Origin: Paludibacteraceae bacterium
Lineage (GTDB): Bacteria; Bacteroidota; Bacteroidia; Bacteroidales; Paludibacteraceae
Length of the DNA: 64,000 bases
Direction: 5' to 3'
Assembly (NCBI GenBank): GCA_017450435.1
Contig: JAFSTO010000049.1
Location: 1 to 64,000 of the forward strand
Part shown: piece by piece, positions 52,749-60,499 of the stretch
Layout: each line of letters opens with the position of its first letter
Position numbering within the stretch: the first letter of the stretch is position 1
Translations under genes and position numbers: made by a program
Notes under the pieces: model-generated
Database searches by the model: none
Told to the model about the DNA's origin: nothing
Seen by the model: the letters and a program-made list of their open reading frames with translations, nothing else

Positions 52749-52785
52749 GTAGAGACGGTGTTGTACACCGTCTCTCAAAGCGTGG
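52749..52785. repeat. Dispersed repeat, hairpin form (identical to 18573-18609)
   Basis: The same 37 bases as at 18573-18609, with an 11-bp perfect stem and TGT loop. Flanks hold GTAC-rich phrases (CGTACACGT, ATGTACGATG upstream; GGTACTTGGTCACTTGTTCAC downstream). It lies between convergent genes and may serve as a two-way terminator. Confidence 0.9.
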
Positions 52786-52841
52786 GTAAACCTTGGGAGG
52801 AACGTTGTACCTGGTACTTGGTCACTTGTTCACCTCGTACT

Positions 52842-53954
52842 TCATTTAAACCTCTGCCAAAACGAAGTATCCTTCTCATTGTTTGCTTTCTTAGCCTGCT
52901 CAACAGAGGTCGGATAATTCTCGATAAACCACGTAAAGAAAGCCGTAACATCAATCTTATCGGCAAGCATTCGCTGACGCCGTTGCTGCCACTCTTCGCG
53001 GAGATTTGGCATAGCGAGCAGCTCTTCTATCTTTGCATAGAGCTTGTAGGGCTCACGCGACGAGATTCCATACGTTAGTCCATACACGTGTTCCAGTTCC
53101 TCCATTACACCAATCTTCTTTTTCCCAACGAAGTCGTTGAACCTCAATGACGGAATGCCTAACATTGCCGCCTCTACAGCCATTGACTGTGAGTCGCCGA
53201 TATACAAAGTAGCGAACGCCATGAGATGGTGTATATCAAGCGGATTGATATGCATACGATACTGTTCGAACTGCGGTTCAAGCTCGCGCTCTGACGTGAT
53301 AAGAATACGCCCATGCGGTGCAAGGATGTCAATGAGATGTTGAGCGACCTCTGTGGTGATACCTTGTACTCCAACATCGTGATGCGCTTTCAGACTGGCG
53401 AAACGGAAGATGAAATATGGTCGGTCGGGGTCTATTTGGTATTGTTCCACAATTTTTCTATCCGGAGAGAAACGTTTCGGATGCAGATATGCAAGTTTCT
53501 GGAATCCGGGATATTTAGTCGATTTAATATCCCATCGACCATTGTTGCAGCTATCCGGTGTTAAGACACATGAGGCAAATGGATAGACCAATTTCGCAAA
53601 ATTAGGCACCACATCGGCATCATCTTCTCCCATAGCAATCACTGATATACGATTAATTTTAGAAGCAGTAAATGATAAAGTTGAACCTATTAATATATCA
53701 ATCTTGTTTCGTCGAAGAAACTGCCACATATGATATTCCATTCCTAACACAGACCTTATAAGTCCTATTTTAGAACCGGTTCGACCCTCGCGAATTTTGA
53801 AGTATTTAAATCCAGCATTCTGGCACAAGGTCTCTAGGATGTCTTTTTTCTTAATCACAAAGAACACCTCATGACCGTGCACCTTCAACCCCTCTGCAAC
53901 ATATTTTAGCATATGGAAATGTGCAGGATGTCCAAAGAACAATGCAACTCTCAT
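52842..53954 (-). CDS. DUF354 family glycosyltransferase-like protein
   Basis: A 370-residue protein with the start pattern MRVALFFGHPAHFHMLKYVAEGLKVHGHEVFFV of the DUF354 family, which has a GT-B glycosyltransferase-like double Rossmann fold. FIFRFASLKAHHD (about 186-198), RILITSERELEPQF and the C-terminal YIGDSQSMAVEAAMLGIPSLRFNDF (about 248-272) correspond to the nucleotide-sugar side. Relatives occur in surface polysaccharide loci. It is the last gene of the acyl-modification cluster, 19 bp after the KAS III gene. Donor and acceptor are unknown. Confidence 0.8.
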   Translation of the reverse strand: MRVALFFGHPAHFHMLKYVAEGLKVHGHEVFFVIKKKDILETLCQNAGFKYFKIREGRTGSKIGLIRSVLGMEYHMWQFLRRNKIDILIGSTLSFTASKINRISVIAMGEDDADVVPNFAKLVYPFASCVLTPDSCNNGRWDIKSTKYPGFQKLAYLHPKRFSPDRKIVEQYQIDPDRPYFIFRFASLKAHHDVGVQGITTEVAQHLIDILAPHGRILITSERELEPQFEQYRMHINPLDIHHLMAFATLYIGDSQSMAVEAAMLGIPSLRFNDFVGKKKIGVMEELEHVYGLTYGISSREPYKLYAKIEELLAMPNLREEWQQRRQRMLADKIDVTAFFTWFIENYPTSVEQAKKANNEKDTSFWQRFK

Positions 53955-53973
53955 TTCTCCGCAATAAATTAAA

Positions 53974-54969
53974 TTATTTAATCTTCAACATTACTCCACC
54001 CCATGACAAACCAACACCAAAACCTGCTAAAAGTACATTGCCATGCAGTTTTCCTTCACGGCGAGCCTCTACCATCGCAATCGGAATCGTTGAGCTGACG
54101 GTATTGCCTACATGTTCCATGTATAGGTAGAATTTTTCTTTGTCTATATCCAGTAGTTTACGCAAATAGTTAATCATGTATTTGTTAGCTTGGTGGAATA
54201 TCCATAAATCCACATCATCTTGAGCAACTCCACTCTTTTGCAACAACTCATTTACCATCGGTGGCACCACATCGGCAGTAAAATTGAAGACATTACCTCC
54301 GTGCATATACAGATAATCGCCACTGACAATTCCTTCATCCTCGTCCATCCGCAAGTCATTGAGCAGACCTTTGTGACGAGCACCAAGGCTCCGCACAATC
54401 AGGTTATCAGCACCACTCCCATCTGTACCAACAACCACTTCTCCGATTTCTGCAAATCCTTCTGTTGATATAAGTGATGCAGATGCTCCATCACCAAAGA
54501 TTGTGCGATTACCCTTATCTTTCGGATGAATATATTTCGTATAGGTTTCAGCCGTAAGTAATAGTATATTTTTCGCAGTACCAGAAAGAATCAGCCCTTT
54601 GGCAATTGCTAATCCGTACTCATATCCGGAACAACCAAGATTAAAATCCAACGCTCCACAATGCGTACTGAGCCCTAAACGATCTTGTAACAAACAAGCA
54701 GATGATGGCAGAAAATAATCGCCACTCTGCGTGCATAGTAACACAAAATCTATGGTTTTTCTGTTTATTCCTTGTGCAAAGAGACGTTCAGCAGCTTGAA
54801 AGGCCATATCCGTGGCAGTCTCATTTGGAGCAGATATATGGCGTTCCGTGATTCCTACTTTGTTTGCTACTTTTTCAGCCGACCATTCTGGAAACTCTGC
54901 GGCTATCTGTTCATTTGTTAATACTTGCTCCGGCAAGTAATAAGCTATATCTTTAATAAATGCTTTCAT
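53974..54969 (-). CDS. KAS III-like 3-oxoacyl-ACP synthase
   Basis: A 331-residue thiolase-fold condensing enzyme of the FabH type. Catalytic residues are complete: Cys near 113 (LGCSGYEYGL), His near 259 (WIFHQAN) and Asn near 289 (EHVGNTVSSTIP). FGDGASASLI (about 158-167) is the usual FabH loop. FabH-type enzymes join a short acyl-CoA to malonyl-ACP. Because this copy sits beside its own ACP and reductase in a glycan cluster, it is more likely specialised than the housekeeping fabH. The product is probably an acetoacetyl-like ACP thioester (inference). Confidence 0.9.
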   Translation of the reverse strand: MKAFIKDIAYYLPEQVLTNEQIAAEFPEWSAEKVANKVGITERHISAPNETATDMAFQAAERLFAQGINRKTIDFVLLCTQSGDYFLPSSACLLQDRLGLSTHCGALDFNLGCSGYEYGLAIAKGLILSGTAKNILLLTAETYTKYIHPKDKGNRTIFGDGASASLISTEGFAEIGEVVVGTDGSGADNLIVRSLGARHKGLLNDLRMDEDEGIVSGDYLYMHGGNVFNFTADVVPPMVNELLQKSGVAQDDVDLWIFHQANKYMINYLRKLLDIDKEKFYLYMEHVGNTVSSTIPIAMVEARREGKLHGNVLLAGFGVGLSWGGVMLKIK

Positions 54970-54993
54970 TACAAATATTCATTATAATTTACT

Positions 54994-55554
54994 TCATATC
55001 AAAGCACTAAAATCCGCAGCTATCTTCATTGGGTTTCCTTTGGCTAAAGCACAATCAGGAATATCCTTATCCACAACCGTACCGGCAGAAACAATGGCGT
55101 TCTTACCTATCGTCACACCACGTAATATAATAGCCCCATCTGCAACCCATGCTCCTTCCTTAATCACCACTGGAGACACTCCGGATTCAACTACATTTTT
55201 AAAATGTCCATACGGGTTACTATGCGCTAAAATAGTTACATTACCCGCCAAAGACACATTATCCTCAATATATACATATTCCGGATATGCATTGTCTATC
55301 GTGCAATGAAGTCCAATGTACACATTCTCTCCAATTGTGACCCCACGTCTTCTATTCCAACGCACCCTGAATTTATTCAACGGACATCTATATGACCATC
55401 TGCTTAAGATAATATTCCGAATCTTCCGCAATGCAAAACGCATTGGACTCATCTTTCTGCGGGAACTGGAATTTTGTATGGTCTTTCTTAGACTCGAATC
55501 ATCATGGTCGAAATATGGAATCGAGATCGCTTCTCTTATTGTGTATTCCTTCAT
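54994..55554 (-). CDS. Left-handed beta-helix acyltransferase (hexapeptide repeat)
   Basis: A 186-residue transferase. The N-terminal 50 residues are charged. The hexapeptide-repeat helix runs from about 70 (GVTIGENVYIGLHCTIDNA) to 175 (GVTIGKNAIVSAGTVVDKDIPDCALAKGNP). ILAHSNPYG (about 111-119) holds the His usually acting as base in the acetyltransferase active site. It is the second of two similar acyltransferases in tandem (14 bp after the first) and their aligned N-terminal halves suggest duplication. Such enzymes move acetyl or 3-hydroxyacyl groups to sugar hydroxyls or amines. Confidence 0.9.
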   Translation of the reverse strand: MKEYTIREAISIPYFDHDDSSLRKTIQNSSSRRKMSPMRFALRKIRNIILSRWSYRCPLNKFRVRWNRRRGVTIGENVYIGLHCTIDNAYPEYVYIEDNVSLAGNVTILAHSNPYGHFKNVVESGVSPVVIKEGAWVADGAIILRGVTIGKNAIVSAGTVVDKDIPDCALAKGNPMKIAADFSALI

Positions 55555-55568
55555 TTCCTCTATGCATT

Positions 55569-56099
55569 TTAGTTCATTAACTCTCTATATTCCAGTACTT
55601 TCTTTGCAGGAACGCCTTTTACCATCGTATAGTCAGGTACAGATTTCTCCACTACGCTTCCTGCGCTTACTACCGCGTTCTTTCCTATGGATACTCCCGG
55701 CATGATAGTACACCTGACTGCAACAATCGCTCCCTCTTTAATCAACACCGGTGCCATCTGCGCTTGGAAGATAGGAGCATATCGCTTCATTGGGTTAAAA
55801 TGCGTTAGGATCATCGTTCCGGCATTCACACTCGCATTATCCTCAATATAGATATACTCAGGATGGAGATTGTCCAAAAAACAGAACATTCCTAAATAGA
55901 CATTCTTGCCAATATGTACTCCACGTCGACGATGCATCCATTGCCGCAGTTTATTATTCGGACATGCATATGCCATCAGCATATAAATTGTATTACGTAT
56001 CTTTTGCATCTTTTGCACAAATGTCCGTTTCTGCGTTTCTTCGTAATATGGCACATTTTGTGCAGAAAGGATCTCCGGATATTGTTCAGAATTCATCAT
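55569..56099 (-). CDS. Left-handed beta-helix acyltransferase (hexapeptide repeat)
   Basis: A 176-residue paralogue of the gene at 54994. The shared core includes RRGVHIGKNVYLGMFCFLDNLHPEYIYIEDNASV (about 58-92), ILTHFNPMK with the active-site His near 104, and GVSIGKNAVVSAGSVVEKSVPDYTMVKGVPAKKV at the C-terminus. Its ATG overlaps the deacetylase stop by 4 bp, so translation is coupled. Two similar enzymes next to each other suggest two acceptor positions or two acyl donors. Confidence 0.9.
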   Translation of the reverse strand: MMNSEQYPEILSAQNVPYYEETQKRTFVQKMQKIRNTIYMLMAYACPNNKLRQWMHRRRGVHIGKNVYLGMFCFLDNLHPEYIYIEDNASVNAGTMILTHFNPMKRYAPIFQAQMAPVLIKEGAIVAVRCTIMPGVSIGKNAVVSAGSVVEKSVPDYTMVKGVPAKKVLEYRELMN

Positions 56100-57001
56100 G
56101 ATTGAATAATTTTATTATCTTTAATCATACAAAATTCTCCTCCTCGTTCGCTCCAAAATTTCAGTTCCTTCTCCAACAAAGTTAAGGCTCTATGATCCAA
56201 ATTTCGTAATTTAACCTTTGCTCTCAACACATCTGACAACAAATATCCTAATTTAGACTGTGCTCTATGTTGCGGAGTATACTCTTCTTCTATTTCCTGC
56301 ACCGCTTCACTAGGATGATAAAGGAAAGTTATAGGGGTATCTTTTTGTTGGCTCTCCCAGTATAATAATCTCCTTGTCATAGGTAATAAGGAGTACGGCG
56401 CAATACGCATAACAGTACCAATATACGGGACACCATATGACGACACCGGTACTTCTACAATTCCTGATTTACCTTTTCGGGCCAGATTATCAATGGCCGT
56501 TTCGTAAATAGCTCGCGGTGCTTTCAGCCATTGCTTTTTATTAGCACCCAATGACATAAAAGCATCCATACGTTGCGGTGCCACACTGCTGTCAAACTTA
56601 AATCCGGCCTCACGCAATGCCATCGGAGTATCACTATTAACTCGTAGGGCAGGAGCACGGAACGAAACCACTTCCTGACCTCCTATCTGTTCTAACAAAT
56701 CCTTCGAATGACGTAATTCGGCAATCTGTTCCTCTAATGTCATCATATCGAATGCGCTACGATAATCATGCTGATAGCCATGCGAACCCACTTCTTGACC
56801 ATGAGCCACAATCTGTTTGACGATATTAGGCTTCAATTCTGCTAGTTGCCCCAACACAAAGAAAGTAGATCTTACCTCGTATTTATCATACAGTTCCAAC
56901 AAACGAGGCAGGCCATCCTCGTCAACCTGCTTCGCAATTCGTTTCCATACTGCGCCACTTACGCTGGTATGCTCTACATCGTTGGAAAAAAATACTTTCA
57001 T
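56096..57001 (-). CDS. Polysaccharide deacetylase (NodB-like)
   Basis: A 301-residue protein with the NodB deacetylase barrel. FFSNDVEH (about 4-11) is the first metal-binding motif in the NDVE form seen in polysaccharide-cluster deacetylases. STFFVLGQLAE (about 45-55) and GSHGYQHD (about 72-79, the H-x-x-x-H motif) follow, with SFRAPALRVN (about 112-121) and FLYHPSE (about 230-236). It would remove an N-acetyl group from a sugar, possibly freeing an amine for acylation by the neighbouring transferases (inference). Its stop overlaps the next gene's start. Confidence 0.88.
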   Translation of the reverse strand: MKVFFSNDVEHTSVSGAVWKRIAKQVDEDGLPRLLELYDKYEVRSTFFVLGQLAELKPNIVKQIVAHGQEVGSHGYQHDYRSAFDMMTLEEQIAELRHSKDLLEQIGGQEVVSFRAPALRVNSDTPMALREAGFKFDSSVAPQRMDAFMSLGANKKQWLKAPRAIYETAIDNLARKGKSGIVEVPVSSYGVPYIGTVMRIAPYSLLPMTRRLLYWESQQKDTPITFLYHPSEAVQEIEEEYTPQHRAQSKLGYLLSDVLRAKVKLRNLDHRALTLLEKELKFWSERGGEFCMIKDNKIIQS

Positions 57002-57004
57002 CTA

Positions 57005-57724
57005 TTACAATGTTTGTGCTCCTCCCGTTAATTCAAAATTACTACCGGTCACCCATGCAGCCTCATCCGAAAGTAGATACACCACCATCGGTGCTATATC
57101 TTCCGGTTGACCATATCGTTTCATCGGGTAAGCTTTTTCTGCTTCATGCAATTGATCTTCCGAAGCACCAACCAATGCCAGATCCGTCCATACCATTGTA
57201 GGACTGATGCAGTTCACGCGAATCTTCCTTGATGCCAGTTCCAGAGCCAGACACTTAGCATACGCAATCATCGCAGCCTTGGATGCACTGTAGATTCCGT
57301 TCCCAACACTCGGCATGGTAGCAGCAGCGGAAGCAATAAAGACGATAGATGCTTCTTTGGCGATTTTCTTCTCTCGCAGCAACTCTGCCTGTAGCAACAC
57401 CGGAGCTTCGAAATTTACGTTCATCACATGACGCACATCTTCAAGCTCCAGCATCTTGCCTAACACACGGCTGCCGATACCGGCACAATGCACAACCCCG
57501 TCTAATGGAGGTAATGCATCCACTAACGATTGCCGCTGCGCATTATCCGTTAAATCAGCTGGAATAATGATGTGCTCATCCCTCTCCATCAAAGCACGGG
57601 TATCTTCGAGACGCTCAATGTTGCGACCTGTCAGAACAACTTGTAGTCCTTTTTTTGCACAAGCAATAGCTATAGCGCGCCCAATGCCCGATGATGCACC
57701 TGTTACTAAGATTGTCTTAGCCAT
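57005..57724 (-). CDS. FabG-like short-chain dehydrogenase/reductase
   Basis: A 239-residue SDR. TGASSGIG (8-15) is the NADP loop; the catalytic set is Ser near 132 (FIASAAA), Tyr near 145 and Lys near 149 (YSASK). The usual NNAG is HCAGIG here. C-terminal ending TGSNFELTGGAQTL matches FabG-like reductases. It would reduce the 3-oxoacyl group on the adjacent carrier protein to 3-hydroxyacyl. Start ATG overlaps the ACP stop (TAATG), a strong sign of coupled expression. Confidence 0.9.
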   Translation of the reverse strand: MAKTILVTGASSGIGRAIAIACAKKGLQVVLTGRNIERLEDTRALMERDEHIIIPADLTDNAQRQSLVDALPPLDGVVHCAGIGSRVLGKMLELEDVRHVMNVNFEAPVLLQAELLREKKIAKEASIVFIASAAATMPSVGNGIYSASKAAMIAYAKCLALELASRKIRVNCISPTMVWTDLALVGASEDQLHEAEKAYPMKRYGQPEDIAPMVVYLLSDEAAWVTGSNFELTGGAQTL

Positions 57725-57948
57725 TATAACTTACTTTGTACCAAATCATAAACGTCTTTGATTGTCACAGCAGCTTTGAGTTCCGCCGGAGCAACTTTGA
57801 CACCATATTTTTTAGCAATCATGTTGAGAATGGCCAGTCCGGTCAGACTACTCCACTCCTCTAATTCATGAAACTCGCACTCGGGGGTGAACTCATCTAA
57901 ATCCGTTTCATCCCACTGTGCAGCAAAATTTTTAATAAACTCTTCCAT
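57724..57948 (-). CDS. Acyl carrier protein (dedicated, cluster-type)
   Basis: A 74-residue acidic four-helix carrier. The phosphopantetheine site is EEWSSLTGL, with Ser near 34 in place of the usual DSL context; W before it is typical of non-housekeeping carriers. ATG at 57946-57948 was chosen over a longer frame to 58020, whose extra residues overlap a repeat-like sequence and do not resemble ACP. It lies directly after a truncated acyltransferase and overlaps the reductase start by one base. Confidence 0.87.
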   Translation of the reverse strand: MEEFIKNFAAQWDETDLDEFTPECEFHELEEWSSLTGLAILNMIAKKYGVKVAPAELKAAVTIKDVYDLVQSKL

Positions 57949-57988
57949 AACTATTAAATTAATTTTTATCTTCTTCTTTTCAATATCT

Positions 57989-58180
57989 TTACGCCCCACG
58001 TTCCGAGCTTGTAGAGACATAGTTTTGCGTAATCATCAAATCATCAGAAATATACACATTCTTCACCACGTCATATCTCATGGCACGTAAACTTCTTGCA
58101 CGTACCTTGGAGAACGGAAAGTGCACACCAATCTTATAAATGAGTTTATTTCGGATTCTGGTATAAATTTTACGTATCAT
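57989..58180 (-). pseudogene. Truncated hexapeptide acyltransferase, N-terminal remnant
   Basis: About 63 residues remain, from MIRKIYTRIRNKLIYKIG to VVKNVYISDDLMITQNYV, which matches the beginning of cluster acetyltransferases with a hexapeptide repeat. The remainder, including every catalytic repeat, is missing and the frame stops soon after. The break is followed by GTCTCTACAAGCTCGGAACG (minus strand), similar to a dispersed-repeat end (GTAGAGAC), so a repeat may have replaced or deleted the rest. It is first after the cluster promoter. A genuine short peptide is possible but unlikely. Confidence 0.65.
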
Positions 58181-58274
58181 CACTAAACTAAATTTTAATA
58201 TTGCTTCAAGGTTTAGTCACTCATTTCCTTAACAATTTATAGTTTTGCAACAGCTGTTAATTCAATAGCGGTTG

Positions 58275-58305
58275 CAAAATTAGAATAGTAATTTGGATTA
58301 TACAA
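58275..58305 (-). promoter_or_regulatory. Promoter of the ACP/KAS III cluster
   Basis: Minus strand: TTG, 20-base spacer, TAATTTTG (58275-58282). TTTTGCAAC (58243-58251) and GTTGCAAAA (58271-58279) form a 9-bp inverted repeat overlapping the -7 region and start site, a possible operator. Leader to the remnant gene is about 90 bases. Confidence 0.65.
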
Positions 58306-58348
58306 GTTTTTCTGCTATTTTTTTCACATTGTTTCTCCCCGTTATCAA

Positions 58349-58510
58349 TTACCGTCTGACACCCCACGTACCTTGTTCCTTTGTACTTAAAACCTTCGTA
58401 CATCGTACATTTGCCCTTCGTACTTTTGAGAGACGGTAAGCACCGCGCCTTTTAACCGCCCCAATTACCGTCTCTACCCTTGGGCGAAACAAGGTCAGTA
58501 CTTGTTCACT
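58349..58510. repeat. Dispersed intergenic repeat, copy 7 (longest)
   Basis: Contains TTACCGTCTGACACCCCACG, GTAC-rich phrases (CTTCGTACATCGTACATT), and a hairpin with perfect 11-bp arms AGAGACGGTAA (58429-58439) and TTACCGTCTCT (58465-58475). It ends ACCCTTGGGCGAAACAAGGT. It fills most of the 334-bp gap between the FemAB-like gene and the ACP cluster promoter. Confidence 0.8.
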
Positions 58511-58517
58511 TGGTACA

Positions 58518-59480
58518 TTACAGCAACCTTAACCCTAATGAGCCGAGCGAATAAAGGAGGCGGTTATTCACACGCAGGAATCGGCCAAATTCCTTCAGTT
58601 CGCCCCCGAACTGCAACTTGAAATCACGTACGCCGTAATGTTTGCCGGGTTCGCCGGCGCCCATAAGGTCGAAGAGCGGAAGATTATGTCGGTTAGCATA
58701 ATCCATAGCAGCCCACGTGACAATAGGCGGACCGACAACGTACCATTCATAGAGCGTTTTACCTGTCAAAAAAGGGCATAACATTCCGCCGATAATCGTC
58801 CCCCCATGTCGTGCCAACAGCAGAACTCCTTTTTTATCGGCTACAAAGGTAGTAAAAAAAATCAAGTCAAACAACGGTTTATGAATTTTTTCTTTGTACA
58901 ACCTGCACAACAGCTGATAAAACTCAACAACCTCTGTCTCCGAAGTAGCTTCTACTATTTCCACTCCCTCGTCTATTGCTCGGCGTATCCGCCTCATCTT
59001 ACTATCATTGACACGGCTCTCCATCATGCTTCGGTCTGAGCATGTGATATGCATATCAAAATGTGGCTTATATGCAAATCCGCATTGCTCGAAGACTGTG
59101 CGCCAGCGGCTATAATCGCAGAAATTGCGCGTCTCGGTATAAATAGCTTTCCTCAACGTAAACGAAACTACAGCTCCAAGCATTGCCTTCAACTCGTCAT
59201 CAGTTATATCCTCTGCCAACAACGGCCCCCCAACGATGATTGCCCGTCGCGTAAAATACTGCTTCAAGAAGTTCCTCTCCTGTGTGACGTAACCGACCAC
59301 AACTCCTTTTAAGTTCTCACCACGAGAGACTGCAAAGGCAAATGGCGTCATCTGTGAAGGAACAGACGCATAAAAGTCATACGCCTCCGGCGTCTGAAAC
59401 CACGAAGCAACCGAGGAAGAGTCAACAAGTTGTTGCCACTGTTCGTTGTCAATATCCCTGTATGTTGTATAAACGTTCAT
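58518..59480 (-). CDS. FemAB-like GNAT-fold transferase
   Basis: A 320-residue protein of the FemAB/GNAT-like type often found in capsule and exopolysaccharide loci. The first half has ASWFQTPEAYDFY and FCDYSRWRTVFEQCGFAYKPHFDMHI; the second has MRRIRRAIDEGVEIVE, ARHGGTIIGGMLCPFLTGKTLYEWYV (about 224-250) and DLMGAGEPGKHYGVRDFKLQFGG (about 274-296), the conserved C-terminal block. It may transfer an amino acid or acyl group to a surface polymer. A GTG four codons upstream is possible; the ATG at 59478-59480 is used. Confidence 0.8.
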   Translation of the reverse strand: MNVYTTYRDIDNEQWQQLVDSSSVASWFQTPEAYDFYASVPSQMTPFAFAVSRGENLKGVVVGYVTQERNFLKQYFTRRAIIVGGPLLAEDITDDELKAMLGAVVSFTLRKAIYTETRNFCDYSRWRTVFEQCGFAYKPHFDMHITCSDRSMMESRVNDSKMRRIRRAIDEGVEIVEATSETEVVEFYQLLCRLYKEKIHKPLFDLIFFTTFVADKKGVLLLARHGGTIIGGMLCPFLTGKTLYEWYVVGPPIVTWAAMDYANRHNLPLFDLMGAGEPGKHYGVRDFKLQFGGELKEFGRFLRVNNRLLYSLGSLGLRLL

Positions 59481-59514
59481 TCCCGTCACCACCGGCGTAT
59501 TCTCTTCTCAGTTA

Positions 59515-60465
59515 TCACTTTACAATCTTGTTATATATTTCCCGAACGCAGTGTGCCACATGCTTGTTATCCAGACCTCCTGATATGATTCTGCTTCTAC
59601 CGTCGGTCTTTCCGTTAAACGCCAATGCCTGACCAAGTAGTAGAGCCAAATCCTGCGGTTGGCGCGAGTGGGCAACAAAACAACCTTTTATTCCCTCTGT
59701 CCTTTCCTTCACATCTCCCACATCCACACTCACTACCGGGCATCCGCACGCCATAGCTTCCTTTACCACCTGTGGCGAGCCTTCAGTCTTGGATGTGAGT
59801 AGCAAAGCGTCTGCAGCGCACATAAGCAGCGTTACCTCATCGCGATTGTAGCCCTTGAGTTCAATGAGATGCACATTAGTGTTTTCTGATAACGCATAAG
59901 CATCGTTGTGGGTTAGTTCAGCTACGGCAACCTTGGCTAACGGCGCGTTCTTGACCTGATTATCAAAGGCACCCGCAAAAAGGATGTACTTCGCATCGGG
60001 CGACAGACACATCTGCTCACGAGCTTGTTGTTTGTCTGTCAGTTGTAAATCATTCAAATCCACTCCACACGGCAACAAGGAAAAACAACGATGCGGATGT
60101 GCTATTTTCATCGTTGCTGCAGACACGAAGATATTCCATTGAGAAAGCATCATCGATAGTTTAGAAAACGTCCTTGGTATCTTGTTGTTGATATCCGACC
60201 CATGATATGTTGTCACCACCGGTGTCCTTCTTTGCAGGTTAGCCAACAATCCGCTCAAACCGTAGTGAGCATGAATAACATCAGGCTTATACTCGGCTAT
60301 TTTTCGCATCAGAGCAGGGAAGGCGGAAATATATCCGGAAATGCCCTTTCCTGTTACCCCGAACCAGTCTATCTCACAGCCTTCTCTCTGCAAAGCCGCC
60401 GCCTGCTCCTGTATGAACGGAGCGAAACGTTTTTTGTTATATGACGCTACGATAAGTACTCGCAT
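59515..60465 (-). CDS. Family 4 glycosyltransferase
   Basis: A 316-residue GT-B enzyme. MRVLIVASYNKKRFAPFI opens the N-terminal domain, with VIHAHYGLSGLLA and TYHGSDIN following. The C-terminal domain contains ILFAGAFDNQVKN, LLLTSKTEGSPQVVKEAMACGCPVVSVDVGD (about 240-270), where SPQVVKEAMACG is the donor-phosphate motif of GT4. A longer frame to 60543 overlaps the upstream membrane gene. It is likely part of the polysaccharide assembly unit. Confidence 0.9.
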   Translation of the reverse strand: MRVLIVASYNKKRFAPFIQEQAAALQREGCEIDWFGVTGKGISGYISAFPALMRKIAEYKPDVIHAHYGLSGLLANLQRRTPVVTTYHGSDINNKIPRTFSKLSMMLSQWNIFVSAATMKIAHPHRCFSLLPCGVDLNDLQLTDKQQAREQMCLSPDAKYILFAGAFDNQVKNAPLAKVAVAELTHNDAYALSENTNVHLIELKGYNRDEVTLLMCAADALLLTSKTEGSPQVVKEAMACGCPVVSVDVGDVKERTEGIKGCFVAHSRQPQDLALLLGQALAFNGKTDGRSRIISGGLDNKHVAHCVREIYNKIVK

Positions 60466-60499
60466 AATCATGAATAAAGCAGCTAAAGGCAGAGTATTT

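Noticed and set aside
57949-58020. N-terminal extension of the ACP
   Set aside because: The extra residues fall in repeat-like and A-rich DNA and do not belong to the ACP fold; the ATG at 57948 gives a normal length.
4798-58510. Possible insertion sequences behind the dispersed repeats
   Set aside because: None of the copies encloses or adjoins a transposase-like gene in the window, so they are listed only as repeats.
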